Shown in pieces: positions 31,888 to 40,474 of a stretch of 47,539 bases of DNA (within the stretch, counting starts at the first letter, position 1; each line of letters begins with the position of its first letter). The translations under genes and the position numbers were made by a program. The notes under the pieces were generated by a model. The model saw nothing but the letters and a program-made list of their open reading frames with translations, was not told the DNA's origin and searched no databases. Source of the stretch: Streptomyces sp. DI166 (GTDB taxonomy: Bacteria > Actinomycetota > Actinomycetes > Streptomycetales > Streptomycetaceae); the NCBI RefSeq assembly GCF_900091315.1, contig NZ_FLSP01000068.1:1-47539 (forward strand). Reading direction: 5' to 3'.

Positions 31888-33161
31888 TTGCCCTGGCCCT
31901 TCCGGTAGGGTAGACCGTCCGCCTTCGGCATCCGCAGGCGCTGCGCCGACAGGGCGAGGACGATCAGGGTGATGACGTACGGCGTGGCGGAGACGACCTG
32001 GTTCGGGACCTCGTTGGTGCCCGCGTACCAGGCGAACACCAGGGCGCCGATGACCGCGGTGATCGTGGAGGAGGCGTACTTCTTCCGGATCACCAGCCAG
32101 ATCGCGCCGATGATCAGCAGCAGCGCGCCGAGCAGCAGCAGGGCGTGGACGTTCTCCGAGCCGCCGCGCAGGTTGAGGCTGTCGGTGTAGCCGAACAGAC
32201 CGGCGCCGAGGGCGAGGCCGCCCGGCATCCAGTTGCCGAAGATCATCGCCGCGAGGCCGATGTAACCGCGGCCCGAGACCTGGCCCTCCAGATAGAAGGG
32301 GTTGGCCACGATGGAGAGGAAGACACCACCGAGACCGGCCAGGCCACCGGAGATCACGACCGCCAGGTACTTGTACTTGTAGACGTTCACACCGAGGGAC
32401 TCGGCCGCGACCGGGTTCTCACCGCAGGAGCGCAGCCGCAGGCCGAAGGCCGTACGCCACAGGATCCACCAGGTGGCGGGGATCAGCGCGATCGCGATCA
32501 GGGTCAGCCAGGAGACGTCGGTGACCAGGCCGCCGACCAGGCCGGCGATGTCCGAGACGAAGAACCAGCCCTCGTTGTTGAGGTCCCGGAGCCAGTCGGA
32601 CAGTCCCGGCACCGTGAAGTTGCCGAGCGAGTCGACCGCCGGGGACTGCTTGGCGGAGCCGCCCGGCTCGCCCTCGAAGGCGAGCGGGGCGAGGTAGCGG
32701 GTGATGCCCAGGGCGAGGATGTTGATCGCCACACCGGAGACGATGTGGTTGACGTTGAAGGTGATGGTCGCGATCGCGTGCAGGATGCCGCCGATGCAGC
32801 CACCGAGGATGCCGACCGCGACACCGGTCCACGGGCCCCACTGGAAACCGGCCCAGGCGCCGAACCAGGTGCCGAGGATCATCATGCCTTCGAGGCCGAT
32901 GTTGACGACACCTGCCCGCTCGGCCCACAGACCGCCGAGACCGGCGAGGCCGATCGGCACGGCGAGTTCGAGCGCGGTGGACATCTGGCTGACGTTGGTG
33001 ATGCCGTCCGCGCCGGTGATGATGCGGACGATGGAGGTCAGCGCCAGGGCTCCGGCGATGACCAGCAGCAGGACGGGCCACGACAGGCGGCGGCCGGTCG
33101 GCGCCGCGGGCTGGAGCGTCGGCTGGTTGACGTCGACCGCTGAGGTCTGAGGAGCGGTCAT
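31884..33161 (-). CDS. nucleoside ABC transporter permease (second)
   Basis: 425 residues, branched-chain/ribose-type permease of the BMP-associated nucleoside transporters (NupQ/YufQ-like). About ten hydrophobic spans, with the conserved GLWAERAGVVNIGLEGMMIL loop and LRSCGENPVAAESLGVNVYK cytoplasmic coupling loop. ATG 33161 overlaps the first permease stop as ATGA. The N-terminal 25 residues are a soluble lead (PQTSAVDVNQPTLQPAAPTG). Confidence 0.92.
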   Translation of the reverse strand: MTAPQTSAVDVNQPTLQPAAPTGRRLSWPVLLLVIAGALALTSIVRIITGADGITNVSQMSTALELAVPIGLAGLGGLWAERAGVVNIGLEGMMILGTWFGAWAGFQWGPWTGVAVGILGGCIGGILHAIATITFNVNHIVSGVAINILALGITRYLAPLAFEGEPGGSAKQSPAVDSLGNFTVPGLSDWLRDLNNEGWFFVSDIAGLVGGLVTDVSWLTLIAIALIPATWWILWRTAFGLRLRSCGENPVAAESLGVNVYKYKYLAVVISGGLAGLGGVFLSIVANPFYLEGQVSGRGYIGLAAMIFGNWMPGGLALGAGLFGYTDSLNLRGGSENVHALLLLGALLLIIGAIWLVIRKKYASSTITAVIGALVFAWYAGTNEVPNQVVSATPYVITLIVLALSAQRLRMPKADGLPYRKGQGK

Positions 33162-34282
33162 CGGCCCGCCACCTCCTTCGAAGTGTTGTTGTCGGCGCCG
33201 AGGACGTGTCCGGCGGCGAGTTCCGCGCCGACCCGGCGCTGCTGGCGGCGCAGGCCCCACTCACGGACGGCCTCGTAGGAGACGACCACCGAGAGCACGA
33301 TCAGGCCCTGCATGATGACCGCGATCTCCTTGTCGTAGTCGTGGAAGTCCAGCTCGGGCGAGGCCTTGTCGAGCCAGGCCCACAGCAGGGCGGCGAAGGC
33401 GATGCCGACGGGGCTGTTGCGGCCGAGCAGCGCGATGCCGATGCCGAGGAAGCCGATGCCGGTCGGGAAGTTCAGGCTGAAGGTGTGGGTGTCGCCCATC
33501 AGGATCGGCAGACCGGCCAGGCCCGCGATCGCACCGGAGATCAGCATGGCGGTCAGCACCATGCGCTTGGGGTCGACACCGCTGGCCGCGGCGGCGGACT
33601 CCGAGGCACCGGAGGCACGCAGGTCGAAGCCGAAGCGGGTGCGGTTGAGCACGATCCAGTAGCCGATGCCGAGCAGCACCGCGAGCAGGACCAGGCCGTA
33701 GATCTCGCCGGCGTCACCCATGTCGAAGCCGGGGATCCAGCCGGACTCGTGCATCACGCCGGTGGTGTTGTTGTTGCCGACCTTCACACCGAAGACGTCG
33801 GGCAGCCACAGGTAGGCGATGACGGAGGTGGCGATCGCGTTGAGCATGATCGTCGCGACCACCTCGCTGACCCCGCGGGTGACCTTGAGGACACCGGCGA
33901 TACCGGCCCAGAAGGCACCGGTGCACAGGGCGGTCAGCAGCAGCAGCGGGACCTGGAGGGCGGCCGGGAGGTTCGCGTGCGCGCCGACGATGGCGGTCAT
34001 CATGGCGGCGAGCTGGTACTGGCCGTCGACACCGATGTTGAACAGGTTCATCCGGAAGCCGATGGCGACCGCCAGGGCGGCGATGTAGTACATCGACGCC
34101 TGGTTGATGATCAGCACCTGGACGTCGGAGTAGGTGGCCTGCTCGAACATCAGGGTGTACGGCTCGACCGGGTTCTTGCCCGAGGCGATGAGCACGATCG
34201 AGCTCAGCGCGAAGGCCACGGCGAGCGCGATGACCGGGCCGGCCACCGCGAGGAGCACGCGCTCCTTGTCGAACTTCTTCAT
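33158..34282 (-). CDS. nucleoside ABC transporter permease (first)
   Basis: 374 residues, NupP/YufP-like. Multiple spans start at LLAVAGPVIALAVAFALSSI. The family loop GFRMNLFNIGVDGQYQLAAM is near residue 75, with the coupling loop DLRASGASESAAAASGVDPK. It pairs with the permease encoded next. The start shares one base with the ATPase stop (TGATG). Confidence 0.92.
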   Translation of the reverse strand: MKKFDKERVLLAVAGPVIALAVAFALSSIVLIASGKNPVEPYTLMFEQATYSDVQVLIINQASMYYIAALAVAIGFRMNLFNIGVDGQYQLAAMMTAIVGAHANLPAALQVPLLLLTALCTGAFWAGIAGVLKVTRGVSEVVATIMLNAIATSVIAYLWLPDVFGVKVGNNNTTGVMHESGWIPGFDMGDAGEIYGLVLLAVLLGIGYWIVLNRTRFGFDLRASGASESAAAASGVDPKRMVLTAMLISGAIAGLAGLPILMGDTHTFSLNFPTGIGFLGIGIALLGRNSPVGIAFAALLWAWLDKASPELDFHDYDKEIAVIMQGLIVLSVVVSYEAVREWGLRRQQRRVGAELAAGHVLGADNNTSKEVAGR

Positions 34283-35868
34283 CAGCGGGCCTCGTCTTCC
34301 GGAGCCTCGGGAGACTTGCGGATCTCGGGGGTGTCTGCGCCGGGCTCGGCGTTCTCGGGGTGTTCCAGGTGGCCGGTGGCGGCACCGGTCATGGCCGAGC
34401 CGAGCTCCTCCGGGGTGACGGTGGCCGGGTCGGCGTCCGCGACCAGCTTGCCGTTGTAGATCACCCGGAGCGTGTCGGACAGGCCGATCAGCTCGTCGAG
34501 GTCCGCGGAGATCAGCAGGACGGCCAGGCCCTCGCGGCGGGCCTCGCGGATGTGGTCCCAGATCGCGGCCTGCGCGCCGACGTCGACACCGCGGGTGGGG
34601 TGCGCGGCGATCAGGAAGCGCGGCTTGTGGCTCATCTCGCGGCCGACGATCAGCTTCTGCTGGTTACCGCCGGACAGGGAGGCCGCGGTGACGTCGATGC
34701 CGGGGGTACGGACGTCGTACTCCGCGACGATCCGGCGGGTGTCCTCCTGGGCGGCCTTGGGGTCCAGCCATACGCCCTTGGCGTTGGGCTTCTCGGTGAC
34801 GTGGCCGAGGATGCGGTTCTCCCAGAGGGGCGCGTCCAGGAGCAGACCGTGCCGGTGGCGGTCCTCGGGGATGTAGCCGATGCCGTGCTCGCGGCGCTTG
34901 CGGGTGGCCCAGGCGGTGATCTCGTCGTCGGCCAGCTTGATGGTGCCGGAGTCGGCGTTCCTGAGGCCGATGAGGGCGTCCACCAGCTCGGTCTGGCCGT
35001 TGCCCTCGACACCGGCGATGCCGAGGATCTCGCCCTCGTGGATGGTGAAGCTGATGTCGTCCAGCAGGGCCTTGCCGCCGGGGGCCGCCAGGCGCAGCTT
35101 GTCGACGGTGATGACCGGGCGGTCGGTGACCGTGGACTCCGCCGTCTCCGGGGTGGGCAGCTCGCTGCCGACCATCATCTCGGCGAGCTGACGCGGCGTC
35201 GTCTGGGAGGGGACGGCGGTGCCGACGGTGGTGCCGCGGCGGATGACGGTGATCTCGTCGGCGACGGAGAGCACCTCGCCCAGCTTGTGGGAGATGAAGA
35301 TGACCGACAGGCCCTCGGCCTTCAGGTCGCGCAGGTTGTCGAAGAGCGCCTCGACCTCCTGCGGGACCAGGACGGCCGTCGGCTCGTCGAGGATGAGGGT
35401 GGTGGCGCCGCGGTAGAGGACCTTGAGGATCTCCACGCGCTGGCGGGCGGCGACGCCCAGCTCCTCCATGAGGCGGTCGGGCTCCACGCCCAGGCCGTAG
35501 CGGTCGGAGAGTTCCTTGATCTTGCGGCGGGCCTTGGCGCCGATGCCGTAGAGCTTCTCGCTGCCGAGGACCACGTTCTCCAGGACCGTGAGGTTGTCGG
35601 CGAGCATGAAGTGCTGGTGGACCATGCCGATGCCACGGGCGATGGCGTCGGCCGGGGACGAGAAGGTGACCTGCCGGCCCTCGACCGCGATGGTGCCCTC
35701 GTCCGGCTTCTGCATGCCGTAGAGGATCTTCATCAGGGTCGACTTGCCGGCGCCGTTCTCGCCGACGAGGGCGTGGACGGTGCCCTTGCGGACGGTGAGG
35801 TGGATGTCGTGGTTGGCCACGACGCCCGGGAATCGCTTCGTGATCCCGGCGAGCTCGACGGCGGTCAC
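34282..35868 (-). CDS. nucleoside ABC transporter ATPase (two NBDs)
   Basis: 528 residues from GTG 35868. NBD1 has Walker A GENGAGKST and Walker B LILDEPTAVL, with a weak signature (GVAARQRVEI). NBD2 has a degenerate Walker A (GVEGNGQTEL) and a good signature LSGGNQQKLIVGREM. This is the RbsA/NupO layout of BMP-fed nucleoside importers. GTG 35868 has no ribosome site. An upstream in-frame ATC (35916) sits six nt after GGAGAG and would give KASSSPPAGAAVNGQ before the conserved start, so the true start may be further upstream. First gene of the transporter-cdd-deoA operon. Confidence 0.92.
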   Translation of the reverse strand: MTAVELAGITKRFPGVVANHDIHLTVRKGTVHALVGENGAGKSTLMKILYGMQKPDEGTIAVEGRQVTFSSPADAIARGIGMVHQHFMLADNLTVLENVVLGSEKLYGIGAKARRKIKELSDRYGLGVEPDRLMEELGVAARQRVEILKVLYRGATTLILDEPTAVLVPQEVEALFDNLRDLKAEGLSVIFISHKLGEVLSVADEITVIRRGTTVGTAVPSQTTPRQLAEMMVGSELPTPETAESTVTDRPVITVDKLRLAAPGGKALLDDISFTIHEGEILGIAGVEGNGQTELVDALIGLRNADSGTIKLADDEITAWATRKRREHGIGYIPEDRHRHGLLLDAPLWENRILGHVTEKPNAKGVWLDPKAAQEDTRRIVAEYDVRTPGIDVTAASLSGGNQQKLIVGREMSHKPRFLIAAHPTRGVDVGAQAAIWDHIREARREGLAVLLISADLDELIGLSDTLRVIYNGKLVADADPATVTPEELGSAMTGAATGHLEHPENAEPGADTPEIRKSPEAPEDEAR

Positions 35869-35944
35869 CTGACCGTTGACCGCCGCGCCGGCCGGAGGGC
35901 TGCTGGACGCTTTGATGGCGCACTCTCCTGGGGACGGGGGTCGT

Positions 35945-35956
35945 CTACGCGCGTAG
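35945..35956. promoter_or_regulatory. nucleoside-regulon palindrome at the ABC operon
   Basis: A perfect CTACGCGCGTAG, 17 bp before the GGAGAG ribosome site of the ATPase gene. On the minus strand TTGTCA, 19 bp and TATGCC lie just upstream, placing the palindrome near the transcription start. Confidence 0.8.
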
Positions 35957-35997
35957 CGCCCCTACGGCATACAAAGGGGTGACGCATCGCTGACAAC

Positions 35998-36028
35998 GGG
36001 GTACGAGGAGTCTTCCTCCCCGTACCCC
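35998..36028 (-). terminator. hairpin after the first BMP gene
   Basis: GGGGTACG (35998-36005) pairs with CGTACCCC (36021-36028), and inner AGGA/TCCT pairing gives a small bulge. It lies between the BMP stop (36077) and the ATPase operon promoter on the same strand. Confidence 0.7.
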
Positions 36029-36076
36029 GCCCAGCTACGTGACCCCGCGGTTACACGCTGCTCAGGGTGTTGCTAA

Positions 36077-37129
36077 TCAGCTGCTCTTGACCTTGATCTC
36101 GCCGTTGATGATCTTCTCCTTGGCCGTCTCGATGGCTTCCTGGAGCTCGGCGTTGTCCGCGAACTTCGGGTTGGAGTTCGACAGGCCCACCTCGCCGGTC
36201 TTCAGATCGCCTCGAACGATACCGGTCTCGGGCTTCCCGTCCTCGACCGACTTCGCCAGGTTGTACACCGCCTTGGCGACGTCCTTCATCGCCGAGGTGA
36301 GGATCGAGTCCTTGTACTTGGCGAGAGCTTCCTGCTTGTACTGGTCGGAGTCGACACCAATGGCCCACACCTTGTTGGCGGCGGCGGCCTCGATGACGCC
36401 CTGGCCGGAGAGGCCGGCGGCCGCGTAGACGACGTCCGCCTTCTTCTCGATCTGGCCCTCGGCGGCCGACTTGCCCTTGTCGGGGCTGGAGAAGCCGCCC
36501 TCCTCCGCGGTCTGCGTGAGGTACTGGGAGAGGACCTTGACCTTGGGGTTGGTGTCCTTGACGCCCTGCTCGAAGCCCGCCTGGAACTTGTGGATCAGCG
36601 GGATGTCCACGCCGCCGACGAAGCCGACGGTGTTGGTCTTGGTGCTCTTGGCGGCGGCGACACCGGCGAGGTAGGACGCCTCCTCCTCGGAGAAGACCAG
36701 GTCGGCGACGTTCTTCGCCTCGACGGTGGAGTCGTCGACGATGCCGAAGGTGGTGTCCGGGAACTTCTCCGCGGCGCCCTTCACGGCGGTGGCGTAGGCG
36801 TAGCCGACACCCACGACCGGGTTGTAGCCCTGCTTGGCCAGCGACACCAGCCGCTGCTCCTTGTCGGCGTCCGTCTCGCCCTCGGTGGGCTCCACGTCGG
36901 CCGTGGTGTAGCCGAACTCCTTCTTCGCCTGCTCCAGGCCCGCGAACGCGGCGTCGTTGAAGGACTGGTCGCCCTTGCCGCCGACGTCGTACGCGATGGC
37001 CAGGCCCTTGTCGCCGCCCTTGGAGTCCGACTTGCTGGACTCGGTGGAGGTGCCGCCGCAGGCGGAGAGGGCGAGGGCCAGAGAGGCGGTCGCTGCGCCT
37101 GCGACCGTGATCCGGGAAATCCGGCGCAT
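36077..37129 (-). CDS. BMP-family nucleoside-binding lipoprotein 1
   Basis: 350 residues. The lipoprotein signal is MRRISRITVAGAATASLALA then LSACGG, with the lipidated Cys in LSAC. The BMP (Med/BmpA) fold follows, with AYDVGGKGDQSFNDAAFAGL, FVGGVDIPLIHKFQAGFEQG and VWAIGVDSDQY. It is the extracytoplasmic receptor that presents nucleosides to the adjacent ABC permeases. It is the same length as, and highly similar to, the next gene upstream. AGGAG lies eight nt before the ATG. Its promoter contains the palindrome variant. Confidence 0.94.
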   Translation of the reverse strand: MRRISRITVAGAATASLALALSACGGTSTESSKSDSKGGDKGLAIAYDVGGKGDQSFNDAAFAGLEQAKKEFGYTTADVEPTEGETDADKEQRLVSLAKQGYNPVVGVGYAYATAVKGAAEKFPDTTFGIVDDSTVEAKNVADLVFSEEEASYLAGVAAAKSTKTNTVGFVGGVDIPLIHKFQAGFEQGVKDTNPKVKVLSQYLTQTAEEGGFSSPDKGKSAAEGQIEKKADVVYAAAGLSGQGVIEAAAANKVWAIGVDSDQYKQEALAKYKDSILTSAMKDVAKAVYNLAKSVEDGKPETGIVRGDLKTGEVGLSNSNPKFADNAELQEAIETAKEKIINGEIKVKSS

Positions 37130-37214
37130 GTGAAGTGCTCCTAGTGGTACAAGCGCCGGACGGTGGTGTGCTCGGTTGCTTCACAGCATCGGCGCTGATG
37201 GCTTCGCCGCAGAG

Positions 37215-37226
37215 TAACGCGCGTAG
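37215..37226 (-). promoter_or_regulatory. regulon palindrome variant at BMP gene 1
   Basis: On the minus strand it reads CTACGCGCGTTA (ten of twelve). It lies between TTTTCA and TACTCT, which are spaced 17 bp. The two altered bases are those that enter the -10 box. Confidence 0.72.
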
Positions 37227-37334
37227 ACCTGCCTGAAAACCCCTTCTGTCCACCTCGTTATCCGGCCGTGCCCTGTGCCGGGCGGCGCTTGACGGAGGGT
37301 CACTGGGGGGCGTCGGGGAGTGGTGGGGGTGTGT

Positions 37335-37650
37335 TTCTTCGCCCCCGCCGCCCCTACCCGTCCCGTCCCCAGGGGCTCCGCCCCTTCGACCCCGGGGGCG
37401 TTGTGTGTCGGGTGCGGGCCGGTAGGGGTTGGTCGCGCAGTTCCCCGCGCCCCTAAAGGCCGGTGGGGGCTGCTCTCGCGGTTCCCTGCGGGCCGCAGCC
37501 GGAGAAGAAGCAGCGGCTGGATGTCCCACCCAGGGGCGCGGGGAACTGCGCGAACAACCCCCACCCACCCGCACACGAAGAACAAACGGCCGGCCCCACC
37601 CCCCAGGGGCGCGGGGAACTGCGCGACCGGCCCCCACCGGCGTGCGCCCG
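37335..37650. repeat. intergenic repeat block upstream of BMP gene 1
   Basis: A reverse B unit (about 37339-37402), a reverse A unit (core 37433-37453), a degenerate A-like stretch near 37474 and two forward A units (cores 37533-37552 and 37606-37625). They fill most of the 590-bp gap between the two BMP genes. No gene is supported in 37130-37719. Confidence 0.8.
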
Positions 37651-37663
37651 AAGAACAAGTGAA

Positions 37664-37693
37664 GCGGGCGGCGCCCTGAGGGGTGCCGCCCGC
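37664..37693 (-). terminator. terminator after BMP gene 2
   Basis: GCGGGCGGCGCCC (37664-37676) pairs with GGGTGCCGCCCGC (37681-37693), with one G-T pair and a TGAG loop, 27 nt after the stop on the minus strand. Confidence 0.8.
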
Positions 37694-37719
37694 CTTGGTG
37701 GGGAGTTACCGGTGGTGGA

Positions 37720-38772
37720 TCACTCCGTGTTGACCTTGATGTCGCCGGCGATGATCTTCTCCTTGGCCTCGGCCACCGCGTCCGTCAGGCCCTCGATCTC
37801 GGCCATCTTCGGGTTGCTCTCGGCCAGGCCGACGCCGTTGACCTTGAGGTCGAAGGTCTGGACGCCGGTCAGCGGCTTGCCGTCGTGGACGGACTCGGCG
37901 AGGGCGAAGACCGCGCCGCCGACGTCCTTGAGGGCGGAGGTGAGGATGAAGTCCTTGTACGCCGCCAGGGCTTCCTGCTGGTACTGGTCGGAGTCGACAC
38001 CGATCGCCCAGACCTTGGCCTTGGCCGCGGCCTCGATCACACCCTGGCCGGAGAGACCGGCCGCCTGGTAGATGACGTCCGCGCCCTTCTCGATCTGGCC
38101 CTCGGCGGCGGCCTTGCCCTTGTCGGGGCTGGAGAAGCCACCCTCCTCGGCCGTCTGGGTCAGGTACTGGCTGATGACCTTGACCTTGGGGTCGGTGTCC
38201 TTGACGCCCTGCTCGTAGCCGGCCTGGAACTTGTGGATCAGCGGGATGTCCACGCCGCCCACGAAGCCGACGGTGTCCGACTTGGTGGCCTTGGCCGCGG
38301 CGACGCCCGCCAGGTAGGACGCCTGCTCCTCGGCGAAGACCAGGGAGGCCACGTTGTCGCCCTCGACGACGGAGTCGACGATGCCGAAGGTGGTGTCCGG
38401 GTACTTCGGGGCCACGGCCTCCATGGCGGGACCGTAGGCGAAGCCGACGCCGATCACCGGGTTGTAGCCCTGCTTGGCGAGGGAGGCCAGACGCTGCTCC
38501 TTGTCGGCGTCCGTCTCACCCTCGGTCGGCTCGATGTCGGCGGTCTTGTAGCCGAACTTCTCCTGGGCCTTCTGCAGACCCGCGTACGCGGCGTCGTTGA
38601 AGGACTGGTCGCCCTTGCCGCCGATGTCGTACGCGATGGCGAGGCCCTTGGTCTCCTTGCTGCCGTCGCTGCCGCTGTCCTTGTCGCTGCTGGTACCCCC
38701 GCACGCCGTGGCGGCGAGCGCGATCGACGCGACCCCCACCGCGATCCGGGTCAGTCTGGATGTCCGACGCAT
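37720..38772 (-). CDS. BMP-family nucleoside-binding lipoprotein 2
   Basis: 350 residues, with a signal MRRTSRLTRIAVGVASIALA then ATACGG. It is nearly co-linear with BMP 1 over its whole length (AYDIGGKGDQSFNDAAYAGL, KFQAGYEQGVKDTDPKVKVI, KVWAIGVDSDQY), so the two are tandem paralogues. ATG 38772 is chosen because it aligns with BMP 1 and has the same GGGGA/AGGAG-N8 spacing, and ATG 38787 is also in frame. Differences are scattered over the protein and may change ligand preference. Its promoter contains the same palindrome variant as BMP 1. Confidence 0.94.
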   Translation of the reverse strand: MRRTSRLTRIAVGVASIALAATACGGTSSDKDSGSDGSKETKGLAIAYDIGGKGDQSFNDAAYAGLQKAQEKFGYKTADIEPTEGETDADKEQRLASLAKQGYNPVIGVGFAYGPAMEAVAPKYPDTTFGIVDSVVEGDNVASLVFAEEQASYLAGVAAAKATKSDTVGFVGGVDIPLIHKFQAGYEQGVKDTDPKVKVISQYLTQTAEEGGFSSPDKGKAAAEGQIEKGADVIYQAAGLSGQGVIEAAAKAKVWAIGVDSDQYQQEALAAYKDFILTSALKDVGGAVFALAESVHDGKPLTGVQTFDLKVNGVGLAESNPKMAEIEGLTDAVAEAKEKIIAGDIKVNTE

Positions 38773-38829
38773 CGTGAAGTTCCCCATTCTCCAAAAGCCC
38801 CGCAGTGGGTGCCTGAGTTCGGCGCACAT

Positions 38830-38841
38830 TAACGCGCGTAG
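38830..38841 (-). promoter_or_regulatory. regulon palindrome variant at BMP gene 2
   Basis: The minus strand reads CTACGCGCGTTA between TTCCCA and TAATGT with a 17-bp spacer, the same design as at BMP gene 1. Confidence 0.72.
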
Positions 38842-39033
38842 ACACTCCTGGGAACGGGGTATCGCGTGGCCGTTATCCATTCGTGCCGATGGCCGGTTAC
38901 GTCCCGGTGAACCACCGGATCGAATGGTGCGTTCCAGGACATCGGCGCGCAGGTGTGAGCGCCATGGGGTCAGACTCTCCCGAGGGTGTGGGGGCCGCAA
39001 CCGGAACGCACCGCGAGGGGGAACGGGCCTCGC

Positions 39034-40257
39034 TCAGAGGTCGATCAGTGCCGCCGCCGTGAACAGCTCCACGCCCACCTTGATCGCGTGCTCGTCCACG
39101 TCGAAGTCGCCCTGGTGCAGATCACGGACGGTGCGCTCACCGGGCGTGCGCACGCCGAGGCGGGCCATGGCACCGGGCACGTGCTCCAGGTACCAGGAGA
39201 AGTCCTCGCCGCCGAGGCTCTGCTGGGTGCCCTCGACGGAGTCGGCGCCGCGGCGGGCGATCATGGCGTCCCGCAGCAGCTCGGTGATCTCGGGGTCGTT
39301 GACCACCGGCGGCACCCCGCGGACGTAGTTGATCTCGGACTTGGCGCGGTGCAGATTGGCGACCTCGTCGATGGCGGCGACCACAATGTCGGGCGCCTGC
39401 CGCCAGGCCTCCAGGTCCAGGCAGCGCACGGTCCCGGACAGCTCGGCGTGCTGCGGGATGACGTTCGGCGCGTGCCCGGACTCGATGCGGCCCCAGGTCA
39501 CGGCGAGCCCCGCGCGGGTGTCCACCCGGCGCCCGACCAGCGCGGGCACGTCGGTGACCACCCGGGCGACGGCGGTGACCAGGTCGGTGGTCAGGTGGGG
39601 GCGCGCGGTGTGGCCGCCGGGGCCGTCCAGCGCGATCTCCAGCCGGTCGCAGGCGGAGGTGATGGCGCCCTCGCGGATACCGATCTTCCCGGCGTCCACC
39701 CGCGGGTCGCAGTGCACGGCGACGATCCGGCCCACGCCCTCCAGCACCCCGCACTCGATGGAGTCGGCGGCGCCGCCGGGCAGCACCTCCTCGGCGGGCT
39801 GGAAGATCAGCCGCACCGGCCGCGGCAGCAGCCCCCTGCGGTGCAGGTCGGCGAGGACGAGCCCGGCGCCGAGCACCACGGTGGTGTGCACGTCGTGGCC
39901 GCAGGCGTGCGCCCGGTCGGGGACCGTGGAGCGGTAGGGGCACTCGGTCTTGGCGTCCGGGATGGGCAGGGCGTCGATGTCGGCGCGCAGGGCGAGCGCG
40001 GGCAGCCCGTCGTCCCAGTTGCCGATGTCACAGACGAGCCCGGTCCCGACGGCGAGCACGCGCGGCGCGAGACCGGCCCGCTCCAGGCGCTCCTTGATCG
40101 CGGCGGTGGTTCGGAACTCCTGGTTGCCCAGCTCGGGGTGCATGTGCAAGTCGCGGCGGAACGCGACGAGTTCGGCGCGCAGCGATTCGGGCAGCGTGCC
40201 CGGGAGCAGCGCTTCCCCGGCGTCCCCCGCGGTTTCGGCCTCGGACTCTACGGACAT
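39034..40257 (-). CDS. M20-family amidohydrolase
   Basis: 407 residues of the M20D/HipO-like carboxypeptidase and amidohydrolase group. Metal motifs are RADIDALPI, HACGHDVHTTVVLGAG, FQPAEEVLPGGA, the PGGHTARP lid and GGEDFSWYLEHVPGAM. It would hydrolyse an N-acyl amino acid or peptide-like amide in the cytoplasm. ATG 40257 is preferred because GAGGGTG is at a sound distance, and a GTG four codons earlier is too close. It lies upstream of BMP gene 2 on the same strand but 261 bp away, with the BMP promoter between. Confidence 0.92.
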   Translation of the reverse strand: MSVESEAETAGDAGEALLPGTLPESLRAELVAFRRDLHMHPELGNQEFRTTAAIKERLERAGLAPRVLAVGTGLVCDIGNWDDGLPALALRADIDALPIPDAKTECPYRSTVPDRAHACGHDVHTTVVLGAGLVLADLHRRGLLPRPVRLIFQPAEEVLPGGAADSIECGVLEGVGRIVAVHCDPRVDAGKIGIREGAITSACDRLEIALDGPGGHTARPHLTTDLVTAVARVVTDVPALVGRRVDTRAGLAVTWGRIESGHAPNVIPQHAELSGTVRCLDLEAWRQAPDIVVAAIDEVANLHRAKSEINYVRGVPPVVNDPEITELLRDAMIARRGADSVEGTQQSLGGEDFSWYLEHVPGAMARLGVRTPGERTVRDLHQGDFDVDEHAIKVGVELFTAAALIDL

Positions 40258-40368
40258 CAATTGGTTCACCCTCTGAAGGGTAGGACGCCCGGGTGGCCAA
40301 CTGACCCTCGATCAACAAAAGTTCAGCCCGTTAGGGGAAGAAAATCTGGCCGCCAGACGCATAGGTGT

Positions 40369-40441
40369 GGGTTGGGACGGGTAAACTCCCTCACTTTTCG
40401 AGCGAGTCGATCAAGTCACCCGTCCGCTCTCCTACCAACCC
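40369..40441. repeat. long interrupted inverted repeat
   Basis: GGGTTGG (40369-40375) matches CCAACCC (40435-40441), and GGACGGGT (40375-40382) matches ACCCGTCC (40418-40425). A separate small palindrome, CTGGC-C-GCCAG, lies at 40346-40356. The region is the gap upstream of the amidohydrolase gene and downstream of the PH-domain gene on the same strand. It may be a terminator plus promoter. Confidence 0.5.
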
Positions 40442-40474
40442 ATACCACGCCGCGGACAGCCGCGTCGGTTCTGT

